From positions 186,001 to 250,000 of the forward strand of contig WHUZ01000048.1 of the NCBI GenBank assembly GCA_015179045.1: DNA of 64,000 nt, in the 5' to 3' direction. A program made the position numbers and the translations under genes. Each line of letters begins with the position of its first letter. Within the stretch, counting starts at the first letter, position 1. The notes beneath the pieces were generated by a model. The model had not been told where the DNA came from, did no database searches, and saw only the letters and a list, made by a program, of their open reading frames with translations. Shown in pieces: positions 56,050-64,000 of the stretch. Origin of the DNA: Kalaharituber pfeilii. Taxonomy: Eukaryota; Ascomycota; Pezizomycetes; Pezizales; Pezizaceae.

Positions 56050-59000
56050 TCAGATTACTGCATTACCCTCCCCAACCTCTTTGTCCCTCTTCTTGAAAAA
56101 TGTCACCTCCCCGAACTCCTCTTTCTCAACTCTCTTCACAATCTTCCAACACCTCTCAAACTCCCTCTTAATCTTCCCCCTCACCGTCTCCACCCACCTC
56201 CTTGCCTCCTCCCCTCCATCCCCCCTCGCATCCCCGAGTAATAAATCCCTCTCCCAGACCACCTCCGGATCGTCCCACCTCCTTTTCCCCACTAATGCAT
56301 CCCCTATACAGCTTGTGCTCCCCATTATGACCGTTGCGGGCCATCGGCCTTCTGGCCTCCCATACGCGCTTGCACTTCGTCCACTTGTGCTCTTCCGACA
56401 TGCTATGCCGTCGCGGTGACACGCGGCTAGATCGGACCATTTCTCTGTATTCTCAATGTCGAGAGTCTCGTGATTATCTCGGATGCCGATGAGCCACGGA
56501 AACATAACCCTCCTCTCGCTGTGCGACACCGCCGTAGAACCGTGTGGGATATCAGGCCTCGTGATGCGGAATTCCCCTGCCTTACACGGGTACGGAATAA
56601 AGGGCCCAAAATCGCGTGCATCAGCCTTCGTATACGTTTTCCCCAGGACGATGTTAGTTGTTTCTCCTCCCCTTGGCGCCTCTGGATGACGAAGCCACCA
56701 TTCCCGTATATGTCGATGGAAGCCTGGCACGAGCATCGTACAGCTGTGGGGGCTCTCATCGTGCACGAGCGTCACAGCAGATTGAACTACATGGGCGCTC
56801 TTGCCGGTAGACAGGAGGTCGGAGACGTTGAGGTCAAAATGGAAGAAGCCAGTTTTCTGCCCGTCGATGTGCGTGCTCTTGGTATAGTATGGGTATGAAA
56901 TGAAGCGCCAACATCTGTCCTCTCGCGCCGCACAGTGCAGGGCATACACGACGGGGTCTTGTCGGATAGCCTGTTGCGTGAGAGAGTGATACATTATGCG
57001 AAGCCATCCCATTTGGTTCATGCCTGGCGGGGGCCGGAAGTGATGTTCATACATCTCAAACTCTGTTTCGATGATAGACGGGTCGAGATGCTCGAAGAGG
57101 CTGGGCACACGAACCGTGCCATGCTGGAGATATTCATGCCACTTTGCTGGTGAGTTCGTGAACCGCGTCCAGACAGTCTCGCGGTCAAATTTAAATGTGG
57201 ACAGGCCGGACATGGTAGGCGTGCATGAGAAGGCCCGGGTGACGGAAGCCGGATTTTGAACGGCGTATTTGTAGAGGCCGAGTTGGGCATCCAGGGTTCC
57301 CGTTGGGCGGAAGGGCTTACGGAACCAGGATGGGTTGGCAGTGTGTATTGATGACAGATCCGCGCGAGATCGAAACACGGCATCGAAACGGGCGGCAAGG
57401 TCAGCATGAGAACTATGGCTGTTGAGGAGGCCGAAAGTGTTGCTTGCCAGACGACGAAGATGAGAATGGCAGAGAGAGCCAAATGTGCGGCATTCCTCCG
57501 GCGCGGGGAGTAAGGTGTACACTTGCTCCGCAAGATCGACTGCTTGACGGGGAAGTATTGCGCCGCAATTTCGTGGAGGTGGGAATTTGTTGAGGATAAA
57601 CTTTGTGGACGAAGGACATCCACAGGGAGGTGGAATCACTGGAGGCTCTTGATTCGAGCTGTTACCACTAGTTCGTCAATATCTATACAAACAGATACGA
57701 GCCAGAATCCGTTTCTGAATTATTCCAATTTCTGCGGCTGTGTCACTCACCATTTCTTTTTGAATATTTCTAGAGCCTCTAGGATTTCTCCCTCAAGCCA
57801 TAGCTCTTCTGGCTTTGTGGCGTTTGCTTTAGCACTGACCTTTTCCAGAACCACATCCCACACTAGTTTCCTCCCAAGAAACTGCACTGAGATTTGTGCT
57901 AGAGCCCTAATCTGATATAGTATTTTCTTGGACCACATGACTTGCCCTCCGACTTTTGTCAATTCCTGGGCACAGATTTTCAACCAACCTATCCCCCAGA
58001 TTTTCTCAATATCCTTATATAAACCCCTTTTATCCATCTCAAGTTCATTCCACTTGTGAAGACAGGGAACAATAAGTTCAGCGCATTCTTTATCCATCAC
58101 AAGTCTTGCGGGGGTGCACAGCTTGCATTTGACTAGATACTCAATTAACGTCCATGCGTGTGCAAAGAATGTGGCCCAGGGCTCATCCTGCAAGTCTTTG
58201 GCTTTGCCTATTTCTAACCAGTAGAAAAGTAGAGATGTTGCCTCGTTGTATTCCAAGTCTGAAATTGACGCGAACACAGTACCGGTTTGGATTGTCACGA
58301 GTTCTTTCGCAGGCACAGCGTCTGATGAGGGGCATTTGAGAATCTTATCCTTGCGTTCTTGCAAGGTAAGCTTGCACCATGGCTCAATTTTTTCGCCTGG
58401 TAATGTGAACCAGAGCTTCTTCATTGCTTGCGTTGCAGCAGGCGGTAAACTTTTTGCCCCAGGACATTTGTTCCGTTCATTCTTTGGCTGAGGTGCACTC
58501 GGCTTCATATTCTCTTTGCCAGGGTGGATATTGCTACCACTGTCATTGCTCAGCAGGGACACGCAGGGTGAGGTTACACTACCCGTTTGCCCCAGAGCCC
58601 CATTTGGAACCGCAACCTCTGGCCATAGCAGCTCTTTTAATAGAGCTTTGACGGTGAGTGTTTCATGACCTTTCGCTACATCAGCGGAGTTCATCATCGT
58701 CCTTGTATGGGATATTAGCTGTGATGTAGAAGAGGTATCCCTCCTTCTGTTCCGTGGCAACTGTGTTTCGCCTCCACCAACGCTAAGCACCGTCTGTTGT
58801 GTTGTGATCCCAGTTAAACCTCCTTCCACTGACCCCGATCCTGAGTAGTTACTATGCTTTGACCTTTCACAGCACACAATAGGCCAGCCCAATGGACATT
58901 TGCGACAGAGTTTCAACAAAGTCTCAGTCACTTCCATAGATCTCTTCTCTTCCAATGCTGCCGCTTTTTTGTCGTAAACTTGCTGCTCGTGGCCTTCAAT

Positions 59001-59690
59001 CTCATGTCGCTTGTTTTTCTTTTGCTTGAACAAGCTTGCATCCGAAAGTTTTTCCAGTCCACTGAGCTCTGCCTTATTATACTGAGTCCTTTTTTCTGGC
59101 ATTGATGTAGAACTGGAATCCATGTTTTTCCCTGCTTCTCTTAACCTTTCCTTGCCTCCTCTATCATCGTCACTCTGCAACTGGCTTATCTTAGGCCTCG
59201 AGTCCCTCTCTAGCTTCTTCCTCATTATCTTGGCCAGTCTCCTTCTGACCCTCAACTCTTCCCGCAAGGCCATATTGCGCGCTGCGATCCTCATCTGCTT
59301 GAGCGTAGCTTTGTCGAAGCCAATATCTTCTCTCTTGAATCGTGTTGGTTCCAATCCGCGTTTTCGTTTCCCCTTGTACCTCCTTAACCGTATGTCCTTT
59401 CCTGAACGTAGGAGGTCTTCGTAGTCGCTGTAGTCAAGTTCCAGTTCGTAATCTCTGACATTTGAAACGCGAACTGATGTTCGTGTATGGTTAGCCGCAG
59501 AGGGACTGCTAGAGCACTCCTCCCTGCCATTGCTAGGACCATGATTCAGTTTTCTCCGCTTGCTAGGAAACTTCTGATCTGCGTCCACTTTGTATTCACT
59601 ATTTCCTGTTTCCTTCCACGCTCTCTGTTTTTCATCATTCTTGTCATTCTCTGCGCTCCTCTGTGTTGAGTTTGGCTTCGAGTTTACCAT
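56050..59690 (-). CDS. 1182-residue protein: basic N-terminal half fused to PhyH-like dioxygenase
   Basis: Exon 1 (59690-57751) and exon 2 (57658-56050) join in frame across a 92-base intron with a GTGAGT donor and GGTAACAG acceptor. Without splicing the first frame stops at once (TGA 57749-57747) and the second has no ATG for 140 codons, so one gene is the best model. Residues 1-646: charged, with likely nuclear-localisation runs 'PSKRRKL' (43-49) and 'RYKGKRKRG' (104-112), a coiled-coil-like basic region (130-165), and Cys pairs 'LCRKC' (262-266) and 'CKLC' (522-525); no known domain. Residues about 850-1050 resemble phytanoyl-CoA-dioxygenase-type Fe(II)/2-oxoglutarate enzymes: 'GFFHFDLNV' (HxD at 920-922), 'TMLVPGFHRHIREWW', then 'DIPHGSTAV' (distal His 1019) and 'ERRVMF' (Arg 1029). 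The metal- and 2OG-binding residues are thus all present. The substrate is unknown; nuclear location is inferred. Confidence 0.75.
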
Positions 59691-60325
59691 CTTGAGGCAT
59701 CAGTTCTTCTGAGAAAATCTAAATTCATACATTGTACTCTCAAAAAATGCCTTCCAATGCCTTTTTCACACCCCTATTCGCTCACTAATGTGCTTCGTCC
59801 CCCTTTGCCTCACTAGTTCAAAGGTCGACGTAATGGGATGATCAGCTCAAGTGCCTAGCATTTGGCGATACAAAAGTTTCAGTGATGAACCACTTCATAG
59901 GACACGAGGTGGAAAGCATCCGTCTTTGAGTCTGGGAGGTGCGTTGAGATTGGCTCCCAGGCTGCTTGAATTACCCCCTCCCTCTTAGGCTTTATCCAAG
60001 AGCACGGCTAGAGTTAAGTCGAGAGCTGAAAGGGTTGGCACCGCCCGCGAGGGGGCGCTGGCATAAAAACGTGGGAAGCTGGGTAGTTTGCCTGGCAGAA
60101 ATGGAGAGCGTGAAGGGAACCGCTCTGGGTGAAGAAAGCCATGTTGTGTGCTGTAGTGACTGCCTTCTATGCTTGGCAGGGCGAGTTGAGACGCACCATT
60201 CAAGTTCTCAATTCAGGACCGATGACAAAATGGGTTAGCTCAGTTCCTTGAAATCTCTCGCCGCACTCACGGATTGTATAGACTTCCTGATGGGCAGCTT
60301 CAAACCATACTGGCATACTCTATGC
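59691..60325. other. upstream region of the dioxygenase fusion gene
   Basis: Should contain its promoter. No clear TATA and no other gene seen; overlapping frames at 59966-60238 have no domain. Confidence 0.4.
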
Positions 60326-60687
60326 GAAGGTGCGGTTATCAGGCAAATGCCACCACTCGTGCCTGTATGACTGGGATAGAATCACAAAGGTGGACAGAAA
60401 GGGGAAGGGGAGGGAGGTGGAGGAGATGGACATGACTGCTTGATTTTCTGGGGGGAGATTTGGGTATTCATGCTTGACTGTTCTCTTGGGGATTGGGGTT
60501 TCGCTTTGTGTTTCCTCCGCATCACCGAGGTCATGGTATTGTTGTGTGCTTTTACAGGGGAGGGTTTTGTAGGTAGTTGCACAGGTGCCTGTCTCCGGGC
60601 CATAAGGACTTCGGTCTAGGGACCCTGCCATGGCGAACAGCTGCAAGCGGGGTTACGTGAAAAAAAAACAAAAAAAAACAAAAAACA
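60326..60687 (+). mobile_element. SINE-like element copy 2, 5'-truncated, Tail-1
   Basis: Flanked by CATACTCTATGC at 60314-60325 and 60688-60699 (12-bp duplication). It matches the copy at 25458-25896 from about 25530 onward, so about 72 bp are missing at the 5' end, the usual LINE-type truncation. It ends GGGGTTACGTGA and an A-rich tail with C interruptions. Confidence 0.9.
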
Positions 60688-60699
60688 CATACTCTATGC

Positions 60700-61627
60700 A
60701 CAGAGCTGATATCATGCAACCAGATATTTCACCCAAGGTTATTCTAGTGTTGCAGAACCAGCAAACTGCAGTTTGAATGTTTTGGGAGAGCGCTTGAGAA
60801 GGAATAGTGGCCCGCAGGACTTGTTAGGCTGACTCAATTTGGCGCAATGGGAGGTGTCACAAGCCTGTATTACCTTCCTCTTGATAGTCACTAACTACTT
60901 TATGAACTCAATCTTATCGTCAAATAATCCCACTTTAAGGTCCGTACATCACCATTGCGGAGCAGAGCACTGCATTCTGCGGTTCAGGTTATCATACAGC
61001 ACACAGCATCTCCCCCAAACCATTCTTAGCAAAGTCGCCCTGTTGCACAGTAAGGCTATAATAATTGGCTTGTTGATGGTACAGTAGACAGTCTTATATA
61101 AAACTATGTACGGGAAAGGCTGTAAGAGATACAGGAAAGGCGCGGAATATAAAAGAGGTGCAAAAACAGGTTCAAGGAAGCACAGGAACCAGAGAAGATG
61201 TCTAGAACTACAGAGAATAAGGTCTGGAAAAGTGCTAAGAGGATGACTTGGAGGGGAGAAATCGGTAATTTTGCTTCGTCTATTTTTCGCATTCTTTTTC
61301 AGAGATCAAGTCTTGATTCAAATTAGCTTCAGTGTGATAGAGTACTCTCTATGAAGCATTTGACCATCGCCATTTACATATGTCGATCACAGAAAATGGT
61401 TTGACTTCATTTTTCCATTCCTACAGTAATACTCTCGGCAACAGCAAATACGGCTATAACCCAAGTTCCTCCCCCTCCAGATCGTTCACAGAACAAATTC
61501 CCTTAAATCACCAATAAACATTGGAACCCTTTTCAATAGCAGCTGACAGTCACAACAATATACTGCGCATCAAGTCAGAGTCAGCTAACTTGGAGACCAA
61601 AATGCTGTTTGATTGCTAGGTTGAAAA
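60700..61627. other. region without recognised gene
   Basis: Frames at 60839-61087 (+) and 61292-61104 (-) have no domain. Nothing repetitive recognised. Confidence 0.45.
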
Positions 61628-61692
61628 TTTTTTTTTTTTTTTTTTTTTTTTACTCTCATTACTCGCGTGCTGCCCTATGGGTTATGGCGAGG
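61628..61692 (-). mobile_element. Tail-2 copy with long poly(A), minus strand
   Basis: About 23 T, then ACTCTCATTACTCGCGTGCT and GCCCTATGGGTTATGGCGAG. On the minus strand both stems are intact (CTCGC/GCGAG and CCC/GGG). Target duplication uncertain. Confidence 0.7.
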
Positions 61693-61863
61693 TTAGGAAC
61701 ATAGGAGAGAAAGGAAATAAAGTTAAAAGGCCTCCACCTCTGTGCTCCCCTTGCCAGAACGGATAAGCGATTAGGGAAATAAGGTCCCTCTCTTGCTATG
61801 TTGATGCAGGATACCTCAATTAAAGGTCCCACCATCAAACGTTGGCGTGTGGTATGTCCAGAT

Positions 61864-62263
61864 CTAGAATTCTGCGCACTTGACAGATTCAATTCTGTCT
61901 CCAAATACATCTGGAAGCAGGTCCGGCATTTCCTCGCTGCAGACTTTGAAAATCTGATTACCACAGTTTGCGCTGTTATACGGCAGGCAGCAACCACGGA
62001 AAATGGATGCACGATTGCGGGCGCTGCTACTGAGGTTGTGACATGAGTCGCTGTTGATGGCATAAAAATCAAGAAATTTCGCTCCAGAATAATTCGCATG
62101 TTCCCAGAGCCGCAGTGAACAGTCCAGCGTTTGTCGAGTATGGTTGCATCCCTAGAGTTAGTTACACCGCATTCTGCGGAATGAATTGCAGCTGGTTTTG
62201 GAGCAGCAAGAGCTCCAAAGAAGAAGTGGCAACAGCAAAAACGGTGCTGGTAACGCAAACCAT
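61864..62263 (-). pseudogene. small secreted crystallin-like Cys-rich protein, frame broken
   Basis: The minus-strand frame 62151-61864 encodes 95 residues with six Cys and 'LRLWEHANYSGAKFLDFYA...DSCHNL', reminiscent of one Greek-key motif of beta/gamma-crystallin-type secreted proteins. Upstream, an ATG in good context (CAACATGG, 62263) starts a hydrophobic, signal-peptide-like run 'VTSTVFAVA'. That frame and the next ('FFFGALAAPKPAAIHSAEC') are each offset from the 62151 frame. Two shifts are needed to join all three: one in the CTTCTTCT repeat near 62225, the other near 62155. A CTAAC-TCTAG intron end just before 62151 is possible, but no donor is visible. It is either a decayed gene or a mis-read one. 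No other function is proposed. Confidence 0.4.
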
Positions 62264-62404
62264 GTTGCACTTTTGAAATATAAAATGGAGTGATGAAAGT
62301 TTAACTGAAGTGGATTGCGTATGATGCTGAATTATGGCACGGCCTGAGGAAGGGAATGACGATACTGGAGCTGGTAGAGAGGAGGGAGGACAGGCGAGGC
62401 GAGA

Positions 62405-62418
62405 GCTTTATATAATTG
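62405..62418 (-). promoter_or_regulatory. TATA box upstream of the crystallin-like gene
   Basis: On the minus strand ATTATATAAAGCTC lies about 140 bp before the ATG at 62263. A CT-rich run (62370-62400) follows it in the direction of transcription. The arrangement suggests the gene was, or is, transcribed. Confidence 0.5.
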
Positions 62419-63086
62419 CTAACTCATGCCACTTTGGCGAACAAGAATTTGCACCAATAAGAGACCAAGCTTTACCATAATGTCGATGCAGGCACAGCAT
62501 TAGTTGTTCAATTAGGCATGAATAATGCACAACCGTGGTCACTCTAAACCTGCGTGCCGACTAGACGAGAGCCAGCGCTGTGAGCAGTAGTAGGTTAACT
62601 AGAAAACTCAAGGGCTAACATATGACAAATCCTTTCCTTTCATCGGTGAGATTCCCAGGACCTAGCTACATCAATGTGCCTCATTTCTAAACCGCCTTTC
62701 TCTTTGAGACTGCTAGAATGGGGCAGAGCGGAGTGAGCGCGTTGCGAATCGTGCGGGGTTCAAATCAAATTACCGCCTCGGGACTTGCGTAAAAGCGGTG
62801 AGTAATATACAGTACTGTAAAAGCGGTGAAGGGAGAGCCAAGTGGGTTGAAGTGGGGAATTATATATGGTGGGAAGCAGAGCCAATCAGCTCTTGCTGGG
62901 CGGCGTGATGCCTGTGGACTTCTCTGGAGTGTTATAATCTCTGGAGGGCGGACCATTAACGTTGCCAAGACCGCAACACCTGAATCATCCTGGTGGTACT
63001 CCTGTACCTCGCAGCTGGTGGAGCTTGATGCTACTATCACCATCTATTTAAGATATCAATTGGTACTTTGCTTTAACTCCTCGCAC
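62419..63086. other. region without recognised gene
   Basis: Only chance frames (63043-62765 minus, 62826-63167 plus). A B-box-like GGTTCAAATC at 62758 was considered and not accepted as tRNA. Confidence 0.45.
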
Positions 63087-63099
63087 ATCTTGGCGCCAC

Positions 63100-63137
63100 C
63101 CACAGGGCGGCATGCGAGTAATGATATTAAAAAAAAA
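63100..63137 (+). mobile_element. 38-bp Tail-2 retro-insertion
   Basis: CCACAGGGCGGCATGCGAGT, then AATGATATT and about 10 A. ATCTTGGCGCCAC (63087-63099) and ATCTTGGTGCTCC (63138-63150) look like a diverged target duplication. Confidence 0.65.
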
Positions 63138-63249
63138 ATCTTGGTGCTCCAAGGGCAGGGGAGCTAGACTACGTCTCTCAGGTACAATTACTTGTATATC
63201 AAAGATATTTGAAATACTGAGCAAGCAAGTTGGCAGGAGTATACAAACC

Positions 63250-63306
63250 GGGGCTTTCTTTTAAATCACGTAACTACGCTTGCAGCTGCTCCCCATCGCA
63301 AGGGTT
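63250..63306 (-). mobile_element. 57-bp Tail-1 retro-insertion, minus strand
   Basis: GGGGCTTTCTTTTAAATCAC, then GTAACTACGCTTGCAGCTGC, the complement of a diverged Tail-1. TACAAACC flanks it at 63242-63249 and 63307-63314. Confidence 0.7.
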
Positions 63307-63441
63307 TACAAACCAGGCTAGTCGAGATAAATTATGAACTTCCTCACCTTTTGACACCTTTCTGAAACGGAGAGCCGGGAATTTTCCGTGGCGGATTGCC
63401 TGACTGTTGCCAAGAGTAATATACTTGCAGCAGGTGAGCTA

Positions 63442-63650
63442 CAGTCTAACCTTGCTATACCGGACCTCGCTATACCGGAAACCTTGCTATACCAGATGGC
63501 CTCTGATTCGGACATCCATTTCCCATACAAATTGCCCTTGCTATACCGGACGCCCTAACAATACCGGACCGGACAGAAACCCCCCGACAACTAAGTACCC
63601 CCCTGTCTCCATACAAATAATATTTGCTATACCGGACACGGTAATACTAA
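63442..63650. repeat. pogo-like element end with repeated CTATACCGGAC
   Basis: After TA the sequence starts CAGTCTAACCTTGCTATACC, and CTATACCGGA or a close variant recurs six or more times to 63640. Only one end is recognised, so it is a partial or rearranged element related in style to the MITE at 17317. Confidence 0.6.
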
Positions 63651-63699
63651 TACATCTTAGACTACCCCACTTTACCACTTAGTCTGGTTGTTTACCACT

Positions 63700-63855
63700 C
63701 TGTTGCTGTAACTGCTACTACCATTACTGCGGCCATCGATAAGTCACCGCTGCTGCTATCACTTGCTATCGCTGCTGCCACCACTGCTGCTACCTCTGCT
63801 GCTGCCACCGATGTCGCCATTGCTGCTACTACTGCTGTCGCTGCTGCTGGTGGAA
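63700..63855. repeat. impure GCT/ACC trinucleotide repeat
   Basis: Runs of GCTGCTACC/GCTGCTGCC-like triplets for about 150 bp. Its complement is open and would encode mainly Ala/Val/Ser, a low-complexity artefact. Confidence 0.85.
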
Positions 63856-64000
63856 GACTGGAGCCATGCTTGTAGATTTTGAAGTTTTTTTTTGTGTGAA
63901 TTGATAGGCTTTTAGAGAAACAGTCAGAGTTGCATATTCTGGCTATAGTCGATGCTTGTGTATTGATACTCCCCAAGAACTTTCAAGGGTTGACACTTTT

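Noticed and set aside
56050..57639. Oxygenase as a separate gene starting at 57639
   Set aside because: Position 57639 is a GTG, no in-frame ATG exists for about 140 codons, and an in-frame intron links it to the upstream 646-codon exon.
61659..62270. 203-codon minus-strand open frame
   Set aside because: It has no ATG start. The frame shifted by one gives a far more protein-like Cys-rich sequence, so most of the long frame is a shadow of the broken crystallin-like gene.
62714..62770. tRNA-like sequence with a B-box-like GGTTCAAATC and a weak A-box-like stretch
   Set aside because: No acceptor stem, anticodon arm or plausible cloverleaf could be drawn, and no poly(A)-tailed body with its own target duplication starts here.
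63692..63976. 94-codon Ala/Val-rich minus-strand frame
   Set aside because: Translation of an impure trinucleotide repeat.

Overview
The window looks like nuclear DNA of a filamentous ascomycete (Pezizomycotina). The reasons are short GT-AG introns with fungal branch sites, three SAT4/Pth11-type rhodopsin-domain membrane proteins, an F-box/leucine-rich protein, a CorA-like transporter fragment, a Mup1-type permease and Tad1-like LINE relics. Only about ten genes are visible in 64 kb and the rest is packed with transposon debris. A transposon-rich lineage such as the Pezizomycetes (truffle-like) would fit, but that is inference. I saw no rRNA, tRNA or CRISPR array.

Layout. 0-1.6 kb: edge of a CorA-like gene (-) and a doubtful gene. 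4.3 kb: a small protein with three 10-residue repeats. 5.6-8.2 kb: a TIR element and a LINE relic. 8.3-10.5 kb: Mup1-type amino-acid permease in seven exons. 12.7-15.1 kb: a MITE and an F-box gene whose end was rewritten by a tiny retro-insertion. 15-24 kb: dense repeats, a second LINE 3' end, several MITEs, an inverted-repeat element and tandem arrays. 24.8 kb: a metallothionein-like gene. 25-30 kb: repeats. 30.1-31.75 kb: SAT4 gene 1 (-). 33.8-37 kb: a long-TIR element and MITEs. 38.3-40.3 kb: FAD monooxygenase with one frameshift. 46.5-48.0 kb: SAT4 gene 2 (-). 50-52 kb: inverted relative of the 33.8-kb element, carrying a nested MITE. 53.1-54.8 kb: SAT4 gene 3 (+). 56.05-59.69 kb: a long gene on the minus strand that joins a basic, probably nuclear N-terminal half to a phytanoyl-CoA-dioxygenase-like domain. 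61.9-62.3 kb: a broken small secreted crystallin-like gene. 62.4-64 kb: repeats.

The most unusual theme is a set of about fifteen poly(A)-ended insertions, many only 50-75 bp long and flanked by target-site duplications. They share one of two ~40-nt 3' tails. Tail-1 (CCCTGCC...GGGGTTACGTGA) is also the 3' end of a LINE copy and of a longer SINE-like element. Tail-2 (CTCGC...GGGC...GCGAGTAATGA) folds as a two-stem hairpin with compensatory changes between copies. One insertion is a chimera of both tails. They behave like products of LINE machinery that recognises a 3' hairpin, and one of them replaced the stop codon of the F-box gene.

The genes do not form an evident pathway. The three SAT4 proteins suggest a membrane-receptor-rich neighbourhood, and two of them share a short C-terminal tail motif.
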